Assembly (NCBI RefSeq): GCF_016427505.1
Contig: NZ_JAELXS010000002.1
Location: 310,001 to 374,000 of the forward strand
DNA: 64,000 nt
DNA from: Sphingomonas mollis
GTDB taxonomy: Bacteria; Pseudomonadota; Alphaproteobacteria; Sphingomonadales; Sphingomonadaceae
Reading direction: 5' to 3'
Shown: one piece after another, positions 39,713-47,689 of the stretch
Layout: the number at the start of each line of letters is the position of its first letter
Numbering within the stretch: the stretch's first letter is position 1
Translations under genes and position numbers: made by a program
The notes under the pieces: model-generated
Databases searched by the model: none
The model's input: the letters and a program-made list of their open reading frames with translations, nothing else
What the model was told of the DNA's origin: nothing

Positions 39713-41749
39713 TCATTGTGCCTTCGTCCACTTGTCCATCCAGCCGAGCACTTCGCCATACCATTGACGGCTGTTCTTCGGCTTCAGCACCCAGTGATTC
39801 TCGTTCGGGAAGACGAGCAGGCGCGACGGGACGCCGCGGCGCTGGAGCGCCGTGAAGCTGGCCAGCCCCTGCGTGTAGGGAATGCGGAAGTCCTTTTCGC
39901 CGGTGATGACCAGCATCGGCGTCTTCCAGCGATCGACGAAATTGACCGGGTTCCACTTTTCGAACGCGGCGGGGTCTTCGTAATAGGTCTTGCCGCCATG
40001 TTCCCATTCGTCGAACCATAGCTCTTCGGTCTCGTACGCCATGGCGCGCGCGTCGAAGACGCCGTCGTGCTGGACGATGCATTTGAAGCGATCGGGCCAC
40101 TGGCCCTCGATCCAGTTCATCATATAGCCGCCGTATGACGCGCCCAGCGCACACGCCTTGTCGCCATCGAGCCAGGTGTATTTGGCGGTGGCGGCGGCGA
40201 GGCCCTTTTGCAGGTCCTCCAGCGGCCAGCCGCCCCAGTTGTTGCTGATCGCGTCGGTGAAGCCCTGTCCGTATCCGGTGGAGCCGTGGAAATCGACGGC
40301 GACGAGGCCATAGCCGGCGCCCGCGAACACGGCCGGGTTCCAGCGATAGGACCAGCTGTTGTTGCTCGACCCCTGCGGCCCGCCATGGACCATGAAGGCG
40401 ACGGGCACCTTGCCGGTGCTGCCATAGGGCTTCACCGCATAGCCATGGACGGTGTCGTTGTTGGCGCCGGTGAACGAGAAGCGGGAGACGGTCGGCATGT
40501 CGATGCCGGCCAGCTTCGCGGCGTTGACGCTGGTCAGGCGCTGCGGCTGGCCGGCGCCGGCGATGCTGTAGAAATCGTCGGGTGCGACGAGGCTGTTCAT
40601 GGCGATCACCGCGCCCTTCGGCGTCGCGACGACGGAGGAGACATGGCCTTCCTTCGTCAGGCGCGTGACCTTGCCGCTGGTCGCATCGACGCGGAACAGC
40701 GGGGTTTCCTGCACATCGTCGGCGGTGACGAGGAGCGAACGGCCGTCGAGCGCCCAGGTGATGGACGAAACCGAGCGGTCCCATCCCTCGGTCAGCGCGC
40801 GGACACTGCCCGACGCGAGGTCGCGGATCATCAGAACCTGCCGGTCGGCCTCGAAGCCGGGACGCTTCATCGCGACATAGGCGAGGCTGCGGCCGTCAGG
40901 TGACAGCGTCGGCAGCGTGTCGGTCGCCTTGTTCGAGGCGGTGAGATTGGTCGGCGCGGCCTGACCGTCGGTAGAGGCGGACCATATATCGAGGTTGGTC
41001 GACGTCGCCTCGATCTCGCCGGCCTGACGCAGCGCGAAGAAGATCGTCCTGCCGTCGGGACTCCACGTTACCTCTTCGGCGCCGCCGAACGGTTTGGAGG
41101 GGGTGTCGCCGATCAGGCCGTTTTCGATCGCGACGCCGTCACCGGTCGCGCCGGCGGGGGTGAGTGGCAGGACGAACAGTTGCGAGCGGGTGCCGTCCGC
41201 CCATGTGTCCCAATGGCGTACGAACAGCCGGTCATAGGTGCGGCCGGAGCCGGCATCGGCGGCCTTCTTTTCCATGGGCGGGGCAAGGCTGGGCGCACCG
41301 GGCTTGCGGTCGGCCCAGATGACGAGCTTCGTGGCGTCGGGCGATACCTTGAAACCACCGAAGCCGCCGGCGAAGCGCGTCACCTGGCGCGCGGCACCGC
41401 CGGTGATCGGGATCGCCCAGACGGCGCCGTCGCCGCTGCCCTTGTCGGAGGTGAAATACACGGTGTCGCCGACGATCTGGGGGTCGTTTTCATTGACGTC
41501 GGCTTCCGCCGCCAGCTTCTCCGGTGCGGCGCCACGCCTGCTCAGGTCGAGCCGCCACAGGTCGTAACGGCCGCGATCGTTGGCGAGGTCGGTTTCACGC
41601 TGCGCCCAGACCAGCCAGCGGCCATCCTTAGACGCGGTCGGCGCACCGATGCGGGACAGCATCGTCACGTCCTGAATGGTGAGCTGGCGGGCTATGGCGG
41701 GGGTAGCGGGGGTGGCAAGCGCGACGCCGGCGAGGAACAGATGCTTCAT
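39713..41749 (-). CDS. S9-family peptidase (prolyl oligopeptidase/acylaminoacyl type), exported
   Basis: A 678-aa serine peptidase with signal peptide MKHLFLAGVALATPATPAIA. An N-terminal beta-propeller-like region (repeats of the type WSPDGRTIFFALR and LSPDGRSLAYVAMKR) covers about residues 25-420. A C-terminal alpha/beta-hydrolase domain carries nucleophile S538 in GASYGGYMM, an aspartate in VITGEKDFRIP, and a histidine in FPNENHW. The fold blocks large proteins, so peptides are the likely substrates, probably in the periplasm. Followed closely by valS on the same strand. Confidence 0.92.
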   Translation of the reverse strand: MKHLFLAGVALATPATPAIARQLTIQDVTMLSRIGAPTASKDGRWLVWAQRETDLANDRGRYDLWRLDLSRRGAAPEKLAAEADVNENDPQIVGDTVYFTSDKGSGDGAVWAIPITGGAARQVTRFAGGFGGFKVSPDATKLVIWADRKPGAPSLAPPMEKKAADAGSGRTYDRLFVRHWDTWADGTRSQLFVLPLTPAGATGDGVAIENGLIGDTPSKPFGGAEEVTWSPDGRTIFFALRQAGEIEATSTNLDIWSASTDGQAAPTNLTASNKATDTLPTLSPDGRSLAYVAMKRPGFEADRQVLMIRDLASGSVRALTEGWDRSVSSITWALDGRSLLVTADDVQETPLFRVDATSGKVTRLTKEGHVSSVVATPKGAVIAMNSLVAPDDFYSIAGAGQPQRLTSVNAAKLAGIDMPTVSRFSFTGANNDTVHGYAVKPYGSTGKVPVAFMVHGGPQGSSNNSWSYRWNPAVFAGAGYGLVAVDFHGSTGYGQGFTDAISNNWGGWPLEDLQKGLAAATAKYTWLDGDKACALGASYGGYMMNWIEGQWPDRFKCIVQHDGVFDARAMAYETEELWFDEWEHGGKTYYEDPAAFEKWNPVNFVDRWKTPMLVITGEKDFRIPYTQGLASFTALQRRGVPSRLLVFPNENHWVLKPKNSRQWYGEVLGWMDKWTKAQ

Positions 41750-41892
41750 GGTCGCGACGCTATATCAGCGCGCGCAGGCGTCAACGGCCCAGAGAGATTT
41801 TCGTTAGCTTTGCTTACGTATCCGGGAGCCGACAGGGCCTGAACGGCGCGTCCTTCCGCGCTTGAAGCGCGATGACGTAATACAGGCCCGTC

Positions 41893-41968
41893 CGTCATTG
41901 CGAGCCGAGCGAAGCAACCCAGAGCAGCACGTTACGCCCTGGGTTGCCTCGCTCCGCTCGCAATGACG
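41893..41968. repeat. 76-bp dispersed palindromic repeat, copy 2
   Basis: Ends CGTCATTGCGAGC and GCTCGCAATGACG are inverted arms. Same length as the copy at 12847-12922, in opposite orientation, with about 63 of 76 bases shared by hand alignment. It lies in the 265-base gap between the popZ-like gene and the S9 peptidase, 46 bases beyond the popZ-like stop. Confidence 0.85.
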
Positions 41969-42014
41969 GGTTAAAGCGACGTCATCACATTCGAGATCGA
42001 TGCCAAATGGCGGA

Positions 42015-42575
42015 TCAGCGTGACTGGCCGGTGATCCGGGCGATCTCGGCCGCGACCATCTTTTCGACCATGCCGGGCAACTGCGAATCGAGCCAGTCGC
42101 GCAGCATCGGGCGCAGCATCTCGCGCACCAGCCCTTCCAGCGTGCCGTCATTACCAGTGCCGGACGTGTCCGAGCGGACGATCATGCGGGTCAGGCTGTC
42201 GAGCGAGCTACGGCTCGCCTCGGCCGCACGGGACGACAGGATCGTATCGACGGGCGACGGGGCGACCGGCTGGGTAGCCACCGGCGGCGCGACGGGTGCC
42301 ACCGGGGCGGCGGCGCGCGGCGCGATGGCTTCCGGACGCGGTGCCGGCTCGTCGATCACGGGATCGGGCGCGGGCTCGAAAAACGGCGTCGATGGCATCG
42401 GATCGCTGAGTTCCAGCACCTCGGTGTCGTCGTCGTCATCCTCGTCAATGGCCGGCGGCGGTGGCGTGCGCGCTGCGCGGCGACCCCGTGTCGGTCCGTC
42501 ACCCTCTTCGGCGATGATCCGTTTGATGGAAGACAGGATTTCCTCCATCGACGGCTCGGCGCTCATATCCCCCAT
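42015..42575 (-). CDS. popZ: PopZ-family (DUF2497) polar organising protein
   Basis: A 186-aa acidic protein (or 183 aa from the second ATG at 42566, MSAEPSMEEIL, which mirrors the Caulobacter start). It has the PopZ layout: a short N-terminal helix PSMEEILSSIKRIIAEE that binds client proteins, a central Pro/Glu/Asp-rich disordered linker (about residues 28-110, with DDDDD and many APV repeats), and C-terminal helices with EGLVREMLRPMLRDWLDSQLPGMVEKMVAAEIARI that oligomerise. PopZ anchors ParB and kinases at the cell pole. Between tolC and the S9 peptidase/valS, the usual alphaproteobacterial setting. Confidence 0.85.
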   Translation of the reverse strand: MGDMSAEPSMEEILSSIKRIIAEEGDGPTRGRRAARTPPPPAIDEDDDDDTEVLELSDPMPSTPFFEPAPDPVIDEPAPRPEAIAPRAAAPVAPVAPPVATQPVAPSPVDTILSSRAAEASRSSLDSLTRMIVRSDTSGTGNDGTLEGLVREMLRPMLRDWLDSQLPGMVEKMVAAEIARITGQSR

Positions 42576-42603
42576 TTCCCGCTAGTCCCTTGCGACCGCC
42601 CAG

Positions 42604-44109
42604 TTATTGGCGGTTCGGTGACGCCGTTCCTGTGGTCAAGGCAGGGCTTCTGTCAACATTCGTATCGAGCAACGGATCGAGTGGCCGCGTGACTGTGGCA
42701 TTTTGGGCAGGCGTCGTGGTGGTCGTGGATGCGACCGGCTGCGGCTCGCTGTCGCTGGCCCAGTCGTTGATGCTGTGGCGGACGCGGCGATAGTTGATCG
42801 TCGGATCGTACAGCGAACCGCCGTCCAGCCCCAGATCGCGCGCCTCGGCATCGCCCATCGCCGCCAGCAGCGCAAAGCCCGCGACATAGGCGTCGCGGCG
42901 CGCGGTGACGAGCGTGACCTGACTGTTGAGCAGTTCCTGTTCCGCGTTCAGGATATCGATGATCGTGCGCGTGCCGACGCTGTTTTCGGCGCGCACGCCC
43001 TCCAGCGACAGCTTGTTCGCGTTCACCGCGGTTTCGGACGAGGCGATCACCTGTTGCGACGACTGCCAGAAGGCATAGGCCGATCGCGCCTGCGAGATGA
43101 TGCCGCGTTCGGTGGCGGTGACGTTCTCGATCGCCTGCGACTGCAGGGCCTGCGCCTGACGCACCTGGGCGCCGGGGCGACCGCCCTGGAACAGCGGCAC
43201 GGTCAATTGCAGGCCGGCGGTGGCGCTGGTGCCGGAACCGGGAATCGTCGACTGGGCGGGCAGCGACCCCAGATAATTGAAATAGTTGCCGCTGGCGATG
43301 GCGTTCACGCGCGGCAACCGGCCGGCGCGCGCGACGCCGACATCGAAGCGCGTCGCATCGCGCGTCTTGCGCGCGGCCAGCAATTGCGGGTTCTTGCTCA
43401 ATGCCTCCGTCACCGCCGCATCAGGCGTGGCGGGAAGATTGGGCAGCATCGGCGGCAGTTCCAGCCCGACCGGTGCATCGCCGACGAGGTTGATGTAATT
43501 CTCCCGGCTGGAGATCAGCTGCGCCTGTGCCGATTGCAACTGCGCGCGGGCCAAGGCGAGTCGGGCCTCGGACTGCGCGACGTCGGTTCGAGTCAGGTCG
43601 CCGACCTGAAACCGGTCGCGGCTGGCCTGAAGGTTGACGTCCAGCACGCGAACGTTCTGCGTGTTCAGGCCGACGATCGCCTCGTCTCGGATCACGTTCA
43701 TGTACGCGGCGACGACGTTGGTGAAGAGGTTCGCCTCTGTGCTGCGAAGGTTGGCGACGCCCGCCGCCACGCGTGTTTCCGCTGCAGAGACCGCGTTGCG
43801 GACGGCCCCGCCCTGAAACAGCGGCACGGTGAATTGCGTATTGGCGGTCGCCTGACGACCGGGGTTCAGGAAGTTGTTGTTCGCTTGAACGACGTTGTCG
43901 ATCACCTGCCCGGTCGCGTTCAGCGAGGGCAGCCCGTTGGCGCGGGCGATCGGCACGTTTTCATCGACAGCGCGCTGGTTGGCGCGCTGCGCGGTGATCG
44001 TAGGATTGCTGGCATAGGCCTTCAGCAGGGCCTCGCGCAGCGTCTCCGCCGCCGCCGGCATCGTGATGAACAGGGCAGCGCCGACCAACGCCACCGCCCG
44101 GATCGACAT
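42604..44109 (-). CDS. tolC: TolC-family outer membrane efflux protein
   Basis: A 501-aa outer-membrane channel for tripartite export and type I secretion. Signal peptide MSIRAVALVGAALFITMPAAAE, then two repeats of coiled-coil helices typical of the fold: RANQRAVDENVPIARANGLPSL, FRDRFQVGDLTRTDVAQSEARLALARAQLQSAQ in the first half, and RAENSVGTRTIIDILNAEQELLNSQV in the second. The second half copies the first, as in all TolC. I chose the ATG at 44109; an in-frame ATG at 44121 lies just before a run of Gs. Order is pcm-tolC-popZ. Confidence 0.94.
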   Translation of the reverse strand: MSIRAVALVGAALFITMPAAAETLREALLKAYASNPTITAQRANQRAVDENVPIARANGLPSLNATGQVIDNVVQANNNFLNPGRQATANTQFTVPLFQGGAVRNAVSAAETRVAAGVANLRSTEANLFTNVVAAYMNVIRDEAIVGLNTQNVRVLDVNLQASRDRFQVGDLTRTDVAQSEARLALARAQLQSAQAQLISSRENYINLVGDAPVGLELPPMLPNLPATPDAAVTEALSKNPQLLAARKTRDATRFDVGVARAGRLPRVNAIASGNYFNYLGSLPAQSTIPGSGTSATAGLQLTVPLFQGGRPGAQVRQAQALQSQAIENVTATERGIISQARSAYAFWQSSQQVIASSETAVNANKLSLEGVRAENSVGTRTIIDILNAEQELLNSQVTLVTARRDAYVAGFALLAAMGDAEARDLGLDGGSLYDPTINYRRVRHSINDWASDSEPQPVASTTTTTPAQNATVTRPLDPLLDTNVDRSPALTTGTASPNRQ

Positions 44110-44119
44110 CCCCCCCCCC
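44110..44119 (-). promoter_or_regulatory. Poly-G tract just upstream of the tolC start
   Basis: A run of about ten Cs on the plus strand (Gs in the message) lies immediately upstream of the tolC ATG, where the ribosome site should be. A second in-frame ATG lies at its far side (MGGGM). The exact count is hard to read by eye; frame bookkeeping with the flanking genes supports ten. Confidence 0.6.
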
Positions 44120-44126
44120 ATGTCGA

Positions 44127-44795
44127 TCAGAACCGAAAAGCGGCAGGCCGGGCGAAACCCGGCAGGATCACGCATTCGCCGTCGACGAACGCCTGCACGC
44201 CCTGCCCCCCGGCAGTGCGGCGACCGGCGGCCAGACGCGTCACGCCGCGTTCGACCAGCCCGGTCGCGATCCGGCCATCGACCCGCAACTGCTCGGTCAA
44301 CGCCAGCGGCAGATCCTCGACCGCGCCGTCGATCACCAGCACGTCATAGGGTGCGTCGGCGGCATGACCCTGTGCCAGCGGCCCTTCGACCACCTCGACG
44401 TCGGGCAGACCGGCCAGCGCGGTGCGGGCGATCACCGCCAGGGCCGGGTCGCTTTCCACCGCCGTCACCTTCGCGCCCAGCCGGGCGATCAGGGCCGCGG
44501 TATAGCCCGTCGCCGCGCCGATCAGCAGCACGCGATCCTGCGAAACGATCTCGGCCTCCGTCAGCAACCGCGCGGTCGCCAGCGGCGGGTTCTGGAACCG
44601 CCCGCCCCCCAGCGATAGCGCGGCGTCGCGATAGACGAGCGCGGCCTCGGTGCCGGGAATGAAATCCTCGCGCGGCACGGTCGCCATCGCGGTCACGACG
44701 CGGGCGTCGCTGACCGCGTTCGTCCGCAACTGGCTGGCCACCATGGCGTGGCGCAGGACCGCGGTGTTCGCGGCATCGGTGCTGGTTGTCGTCAT
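44127..44795 (-). CDS. pcm: Protein-L-isoaspartate O-methyltransferase
   Basis: SAM-dependent repair of isoaspartyl residues in damaged proteins. 222 aa: HAMVASQLRTNAVSDARVVTAMATVPREDFIPG is the classical N-terminal region, RFQNPPLATARLLTEAEI matches the 'P-x-x-x-A-x-M' substrate region, and VLLIGAATGYTAALIARLG is the SAM motif I. Motif I is degenerate (GAATGY instead of GTGSGY), as in many sphingomonad members, so activity needs proof. Start ATG 44795 with GGGG upstream; the frame beyond is not plausible. Followed by tolC after 17 bases. Confidence 0.88.
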   Translation of the reverse strand: MTTTSTDAANTAVLRHAMVASQLRTNAVSDARVVTAMATVPREDFIPGTEAALVYRDAALSLGGGRFQNPPLATARLLTEAEIVSQDRVLLIGAATGYTAALIARLGAKVTAVESDPALAVIARTALAGLPDVEVVEGPLAQGHAADAPYDVLVIDGAVEDLPLALTEQLRVDGRIATGLVERGVTRLAAGRRTAGGQGVQAFVDGECVILPGFARPAAFRF

Positions 44796-45087
44796 CCCCG
44801 ACCTTCTGGCACGAGCGTTATAGTCGTGCAATACACTTGTTGAAGGTTGACTACGTACCGCGCCCGCCGGGATGCGCCAAGCGGGAATGATGGCCGCCGG
44901 ACAAGAAGCGGCCCGACGGACGATGCCGCCGGGCCGTGAAGGTGATGCGAGCAAGGTGATGGAACCCGCAAGGAACGGCATAGCGGCCGGCCGCTGAACG
45001 ACGCTCGACGACGACGTTCATCGCCCGGCAACGATCTGGTGGTTGACCGCGGCGGCAAAACCCCTCATTTGCGCCCTCCCGCATCGA
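44796..45087. other. Intergenic stretch between pcm and tRNA-Cys
   Basis: No supported gene. It contains a GC-rich inverted repeat (CGGCCCG near 44908 with CGGGCCG near 44929). The minus-strand frame at 44851-45021 has no recognisable feature and is not called. The left end must hold the pcm promoter. Confidence 0.5.
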
Positions 45088-45161
45088 GGCCCGATGGCGG
45101 AGTGGTGACGTAGAGGACTGCAAATCCTCGCACCCGGGTTCGATTCCCGGTCGGGCCTCCA
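45088..45161 (+). tRNA. tRNA-Cys (anticodon GCA)
   Basis: Acceptor GGCCCGA pairs with TCGGGCC, followed by T and encoded CCA. Anticodon stem GAGGA/TCCTC with loop CTGCAAA gives GCA. T arm GTTCGATTC is standard. 74 bases. Flp pilin genes follow 92 bases downstream. Confidence 0.97.
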
Positions 45162-45253
45162 GATGCCGTGCCGTCCGCACGTGATACGGCCGGTGGCCAG
45201 ATCGGTGTCGATCTTCGGTTTTTTTTAAGCATCCCGACCTACATCGTCGGGCC

Positions 45254-45445
45254 ATGCCCTGCTTTCACGCACTTCGCCGCCTTGCGTTCCGCCTGATCGA
45301 CAGTCGCCGCGGTGCGACGGCCGTCGAATATGGGTTGATCGTGGCGGTGATCGTGCTGGCAATGCTTGGTGCGCTGAACAACGTCGCCGGCGTCACCATC
45401 GGCATGTGGGGCAATGTCAGCACCAAGGTAGTTAACGCACGGTAA
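45254..45445 (+). CDS. Flp-family type IVb pilin, first copy
   Basis: A 63-aa prepilin: basic leader MPCFHALRRLAFRLIDSRRG, prepilin-peptidase site G^ATAVEYGL with the conserved Glu five residues after cleavage, then a single hydrophobic stretch VAVIVLAMLGALNN and a short tail ending KVVNAR. This matches Flp/Tad pilin subunits, cleaved by a TadV/CpaA-like peptidase in the inner membrane and polymerised by the Tad machine. Its leader is longer than usual and cysteine-bearing. A second, shorter pilin follows after 119 bases. No tad assembly genes are adjacent. Confidence 0.92.
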   Translation: MPCFHALRRLAFRLIDSRRGATAVEYGLIVAVIVLAMLGALNNVAGVTIGMWGNVSTKVVNAR

Positions 45446-45454
45446 CTACAATAA

Positions 45455-45490
45455 AAAGGGCGGCGGCTTAAGTATTCGTCAACCGCCTTT
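45455..45490. terminator. Possible attenuating hairpin between the two pilin genes
   Basis: AAAGGGCGG (45455-45463) pairs with CCGCCTTT (45483-45490) with one bulged G and a 19-base loop. TTTCCTTTAT follows on the plus strand and TTTTTAT on the minus. It could lower transcription into the second pilin, or simply end the first message. Confidence 0.45.
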
Positions 45491-45564
45491 CCTTTATCAA
45501 CGGGGTGCTGACCCGGAATACCGGCTCGGCCGGGTGACTGAAGCTTCGAACGATGGAGACCGGA

Positions 45565-45726
45565 ATGCAGACGATTCGCAACATGTTCAAGAACAAGAAG
45601 GGCGCGACCGCCATCGAGTACGGCCTGATCGCCGCGCTGATCGCCGTTGCCGCCATCGGCGCCATGTCCAGCCTGGGCACGAAGCTTAATTCGACCTTCA
45701 ACATGGTCGCCGGCAACATGAAGTAA
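45565..45726 (+). CDS. Flp-family type IVb pilin, second copy
   Basis: A 53-aa prepilin: short leader MQTIRNMFKNKKG, cleavage site G^ATAIEYGL with conserved Glu, hydrophobic segment LIAALIAVAAIGAMSSLG, and tail FNMVAGNMK. This is the canonical Flp1 length and sequence pattern. Shine-Dalgarno GGAGACCGGA precedes the ATG. Its own strong terminator follows. Compared with the first pilin it has a shorter, Lys-rich leader, so the two are not simple duplicates. It is likely the major pilin; that is inference. Confidence 0.93.
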   Translation: MQTIRNMFKNKKGATAIEYGLIAALIAVAAIGAMSSLGTKLNSTFNMVAGNMK

Positions 45727-45749
45727 TCGCCTTACCGGCGTTTACGAAC

Positions 45750-45784
45750 AATGGGGCGGTGGACCGATGGTCCGCCGCCCCATT
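45750..45784. terminator. Strong bidirectional terminator between pilin and accA
   Basis: AATGGGGCGGTGGACC (45750-45765) pairs with GGTCCGCCGCCCCATT (45769-45784) over 16 positions with one G-U pair and loop GAT. It ends the pilin message and, on the minus strand, the xerD-accA message. Confidence 0.85.
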
Positions 45785-45796
45785 TCGTTGAGTGGA

Positions 45797-46744
45797 TCAG
45801 AGCCGACCCATCTTCAGGAACTTCGCCCGGCGTTCGGCGCGCAGTTCCGGGCCGGACAGCGACGACAGATCACCGAGCGACCGCTCGATCTCGTCACCGA
45901 GCGCGGCGATGGCGGTGCCGGGTGCGCGATGGGCGCCGCCGAGCGGCTCGGTCACGATCGAATCGATGATACCGAGCGACTTCAGATCTTGGGCTGTGAC
46001 GCGCATCGCCTCGGCCGCATCGGGTGCCCGGTCGGCGGTGCGCCAGAGAATCGAGGCGCAACCCTCTGGGCTGATGACCGAATAGACCGCGTGTTCGAAC
46101 ATCAGCACCCGGTTGCCGGCCGCCAGCGCGACCGCGCCGCCCGAGCCGCCCTCGCCCACGATCGCGGCGATCACCGGTACGCCGGCGGCCAGACACGCCT
46201 CGGTCGAACGCGCGATCGCCTCCGCCTGACCGCGTTCCTCGGCCTGGATGCCGGGAAAGGCGCCGGACGTATCGACCAGCGTCACCACCGGCAGGCCGAA
46301 TCGGTCGGCCAGTTCGACCAGACGGATCGCCTTGCGATACCCCTCGGGCTTGCCCATGCCGAAATTGTGGCGGAGGCGGCTGGCGGTATCCTCACCCTTT
46401 TCATGGCCGATCGCCATGATCTTGCGGCCGCGAAAGGTGGCGAAGCCGCCGATGATCGCCTGATCGTCCGCAAAGGCGCGGTCGCCGGCGAGCGGCAGCC
46501 ATTCGTCGAACAGACCGGCGACATAGTCCTTGAAATGCGGGCGTTCCGGATGACGGGCGACCTGCGTCTTTTGCCACGGGGTCAGCTTGGCGAAGGTGTC
46601 GCGCAGCAGCTTGTCGGACTTGGCCTGCAGGCGCTGGACGTCGGCGCTGATGTCGACGTCACCACCGGCGGCGGTCTCACGCAGTTCGTCGATCCGGCTC
46701 TGCAGCTCGGCGATCGGCTTCTCGAAGTCGAGGAAACTTGGCAT
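45797..46744 (-). CDS. accA: Acetyl-CoA carboxylase carboxyltransferase subunit alpha
   Basis: Alpha subunit of the carboxyltransferase, transferring CO2 from carboxybiotin to acetyl-CoA with AccD. 315 aa, normal length. The N-terminal helix FLDFEKPIAELQSRIDELRE and core motifs FATFRGRKIMAIGHEKGED, FGMGKPEGYRKAIRL, VVTLVDTSGAFPGIQAEERGQAEAIA and SGGAVALAAGNRVLMFEHAVYSVISPEGCASILWR are diagnostic. The first gene of the pair is xerD, whose stop lies nine bases upstream; the two share a transcript. Confidence 0.96.
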   Translation of the reverse strand: MPSFLDFEKPIAELQSRIDELRETAAGGDVDISADVQRLQAKSDKLLRDTFAKLTPWQKTQVARHPERPHFKDYVAGLFDEWLPLAGDRAFADDQAIIGGFATFRGRKIMAIGHEKGEDTASRLRHNFGMGKPEGYRKAIRLVELADRFGLPVVTLVDTSGAFPGIQAEERGQAEAIARSTEACLAAGVPVIAAIVGEGGSGGAVALAAGNRVLMFEHAVYSVISPEGCASILWRTADRAPDAAEAMRVTAQDLKSLGIIDSIVTEPLGGAHRAPGTAIAALGDEIERSLGDLSSLSGPELRAERRAKFLKMGRL

Positions 46745-46753
46745 CGGCGGCGG

Positions 46754-47689
46754 TTAGGACCCGCCGCCGCCGCCGTCAACGTGAGGGCGTTTTGCGGGGG
46801 CCGGATCGGTCAGCGGATGGCGGGTCGTGACCAGCTCGACGAGGCGGCTGGCATCGACATGCGTATAGATTTCGGTCGTGGCGATATCGGCATGGCCCAG
46901 CATCGTCTGAAGCGCGCGCAAATCGGCCCCGCCCGCCAGCAGATGCGTGGCGAAGGCGTGGCGCAACACGTGTGGACTGACGCGATCGGGCGGAATGCCG
47001 GCCTCCGCCGCGATAGCCTTCACCAGCTGGTACAGACGGATGCGGGTCAGATGTTTCTTGCCCGAAGGGAAGAGCCATGGGCTGTCAACCGGCACATGCG
47101 TTCGCCACGTCGCCACGGCGGCGCGGGCGCGATCGGACAGCGGCACCAGCCGTTCCTTGCCGCCTTTGCCCCGGACGATCAGATAGGGTCGGTCGGGCGC
47201 TATGGCGTTGCGGGGCAGCGACACCAGCTCGGTCGCGCGCAGGCCCGATCCGTATAGCAGCTCGATCAGGGTGGAGAGGCGCAGATCGCCACGTAAGGGA
47301 CGCTCCGCGCCGGTGCGATCGGCGAGGACGGCGAACAGGCGATCGACATCGCCATGGCTGAGCGCCTTTGGCAATGGTCGAGCGGTACCGGGTCTGGGCA
47401 GGGCGGCGCCGGGATCATCGGGGCGGTGGCCCTCGTCATGGAGGAAGGCGTAGAAGCGACGCAGCGCCGCCGCCTTGCGCGCGACGGTGGCGCGGGACAG
47501 CGACGACCAGCCGGCGGACAGTTTGCCGATCAGATCGGCATTGGCGACCGACAGCCGGCCGCCCAGCGCCTTGGACGATAGCGACAAGTCGCTGCGATAG
47601 GCGGCGAGCGTATTCACGGCGGCACCGGTTTCGGCCGCGAGCATTTCCAGAAACCGCTCGATCAGAACGCGGTCGGACGCGCCGGTCAT
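46754..47689 (-). CDS. xerD: Tyrosine recombinase XerD
   Basis: Site-specific recombinase resolving chromosome dimers at dif with XerC. 311 aa: N-terminal SAM-like core-binding domain starting DRVLIERFLEMLAAETGAAVNTL, then catalytic residues: Arg in LLYGSGLRATELVSL, His/Arg in SPHVLRHAFATHLLAGG, and LGHADIATTEIYTHVD with the nucleophilic Tyr. Length and the 'LLAGGADLRALQTMLGH' motif suit a housekeeping XerD, not an integron or phage integrase. Its ATG overlaps the stop of the upstream 597-aa gene by four bases. Confidence 0.93.
   Translation of the reverse strand: MTGASDRVLIERFLEMLAAETGAAVNTLAAYRSDLSLSSKALGGRLSVANADLIGKLSAGWSSLSRATVARKAAALRRFYAFLHDEGHRPDDPGAALPRPGTARPLPKALSHGDVDRLFAVLADRTGAERPLRGDLRLSTLIELLYGSGLRATELVSLPRNAIAPDRPYLIVRGKGGKERLVPLSDRARAAVATWRTHVPVDSPWLFPSGKKHLTRIRLYQLVKAIAAEAGIPPDRVSPHVLRHAFATHLLAGGADLRALQTMLGHADIATTEIYTHVDASRLVELVTTRHPLTDPAPAKRPHVDGGGGGS

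Noticed and set aside
37521-39767. Plus-strand frame of 748 codons opposite valS
   Set aside because: Shadow of valS, whose HIGH and KMSKS motifs are intact.
44851-45021. 56-codon minus-strand frame upstream of pcm
   Set aside because: No domain, no clear ribosome site, Arg/His/Gly-rich; could be a leader peptide but nothing supports it.
46754-47689. Tyrosine recombinase as a sign of a prophage or island
   Set aside because: Length and motifs fit housekeeping XerD, coupled to conserved genes; no phage genes or att repeats nearby.
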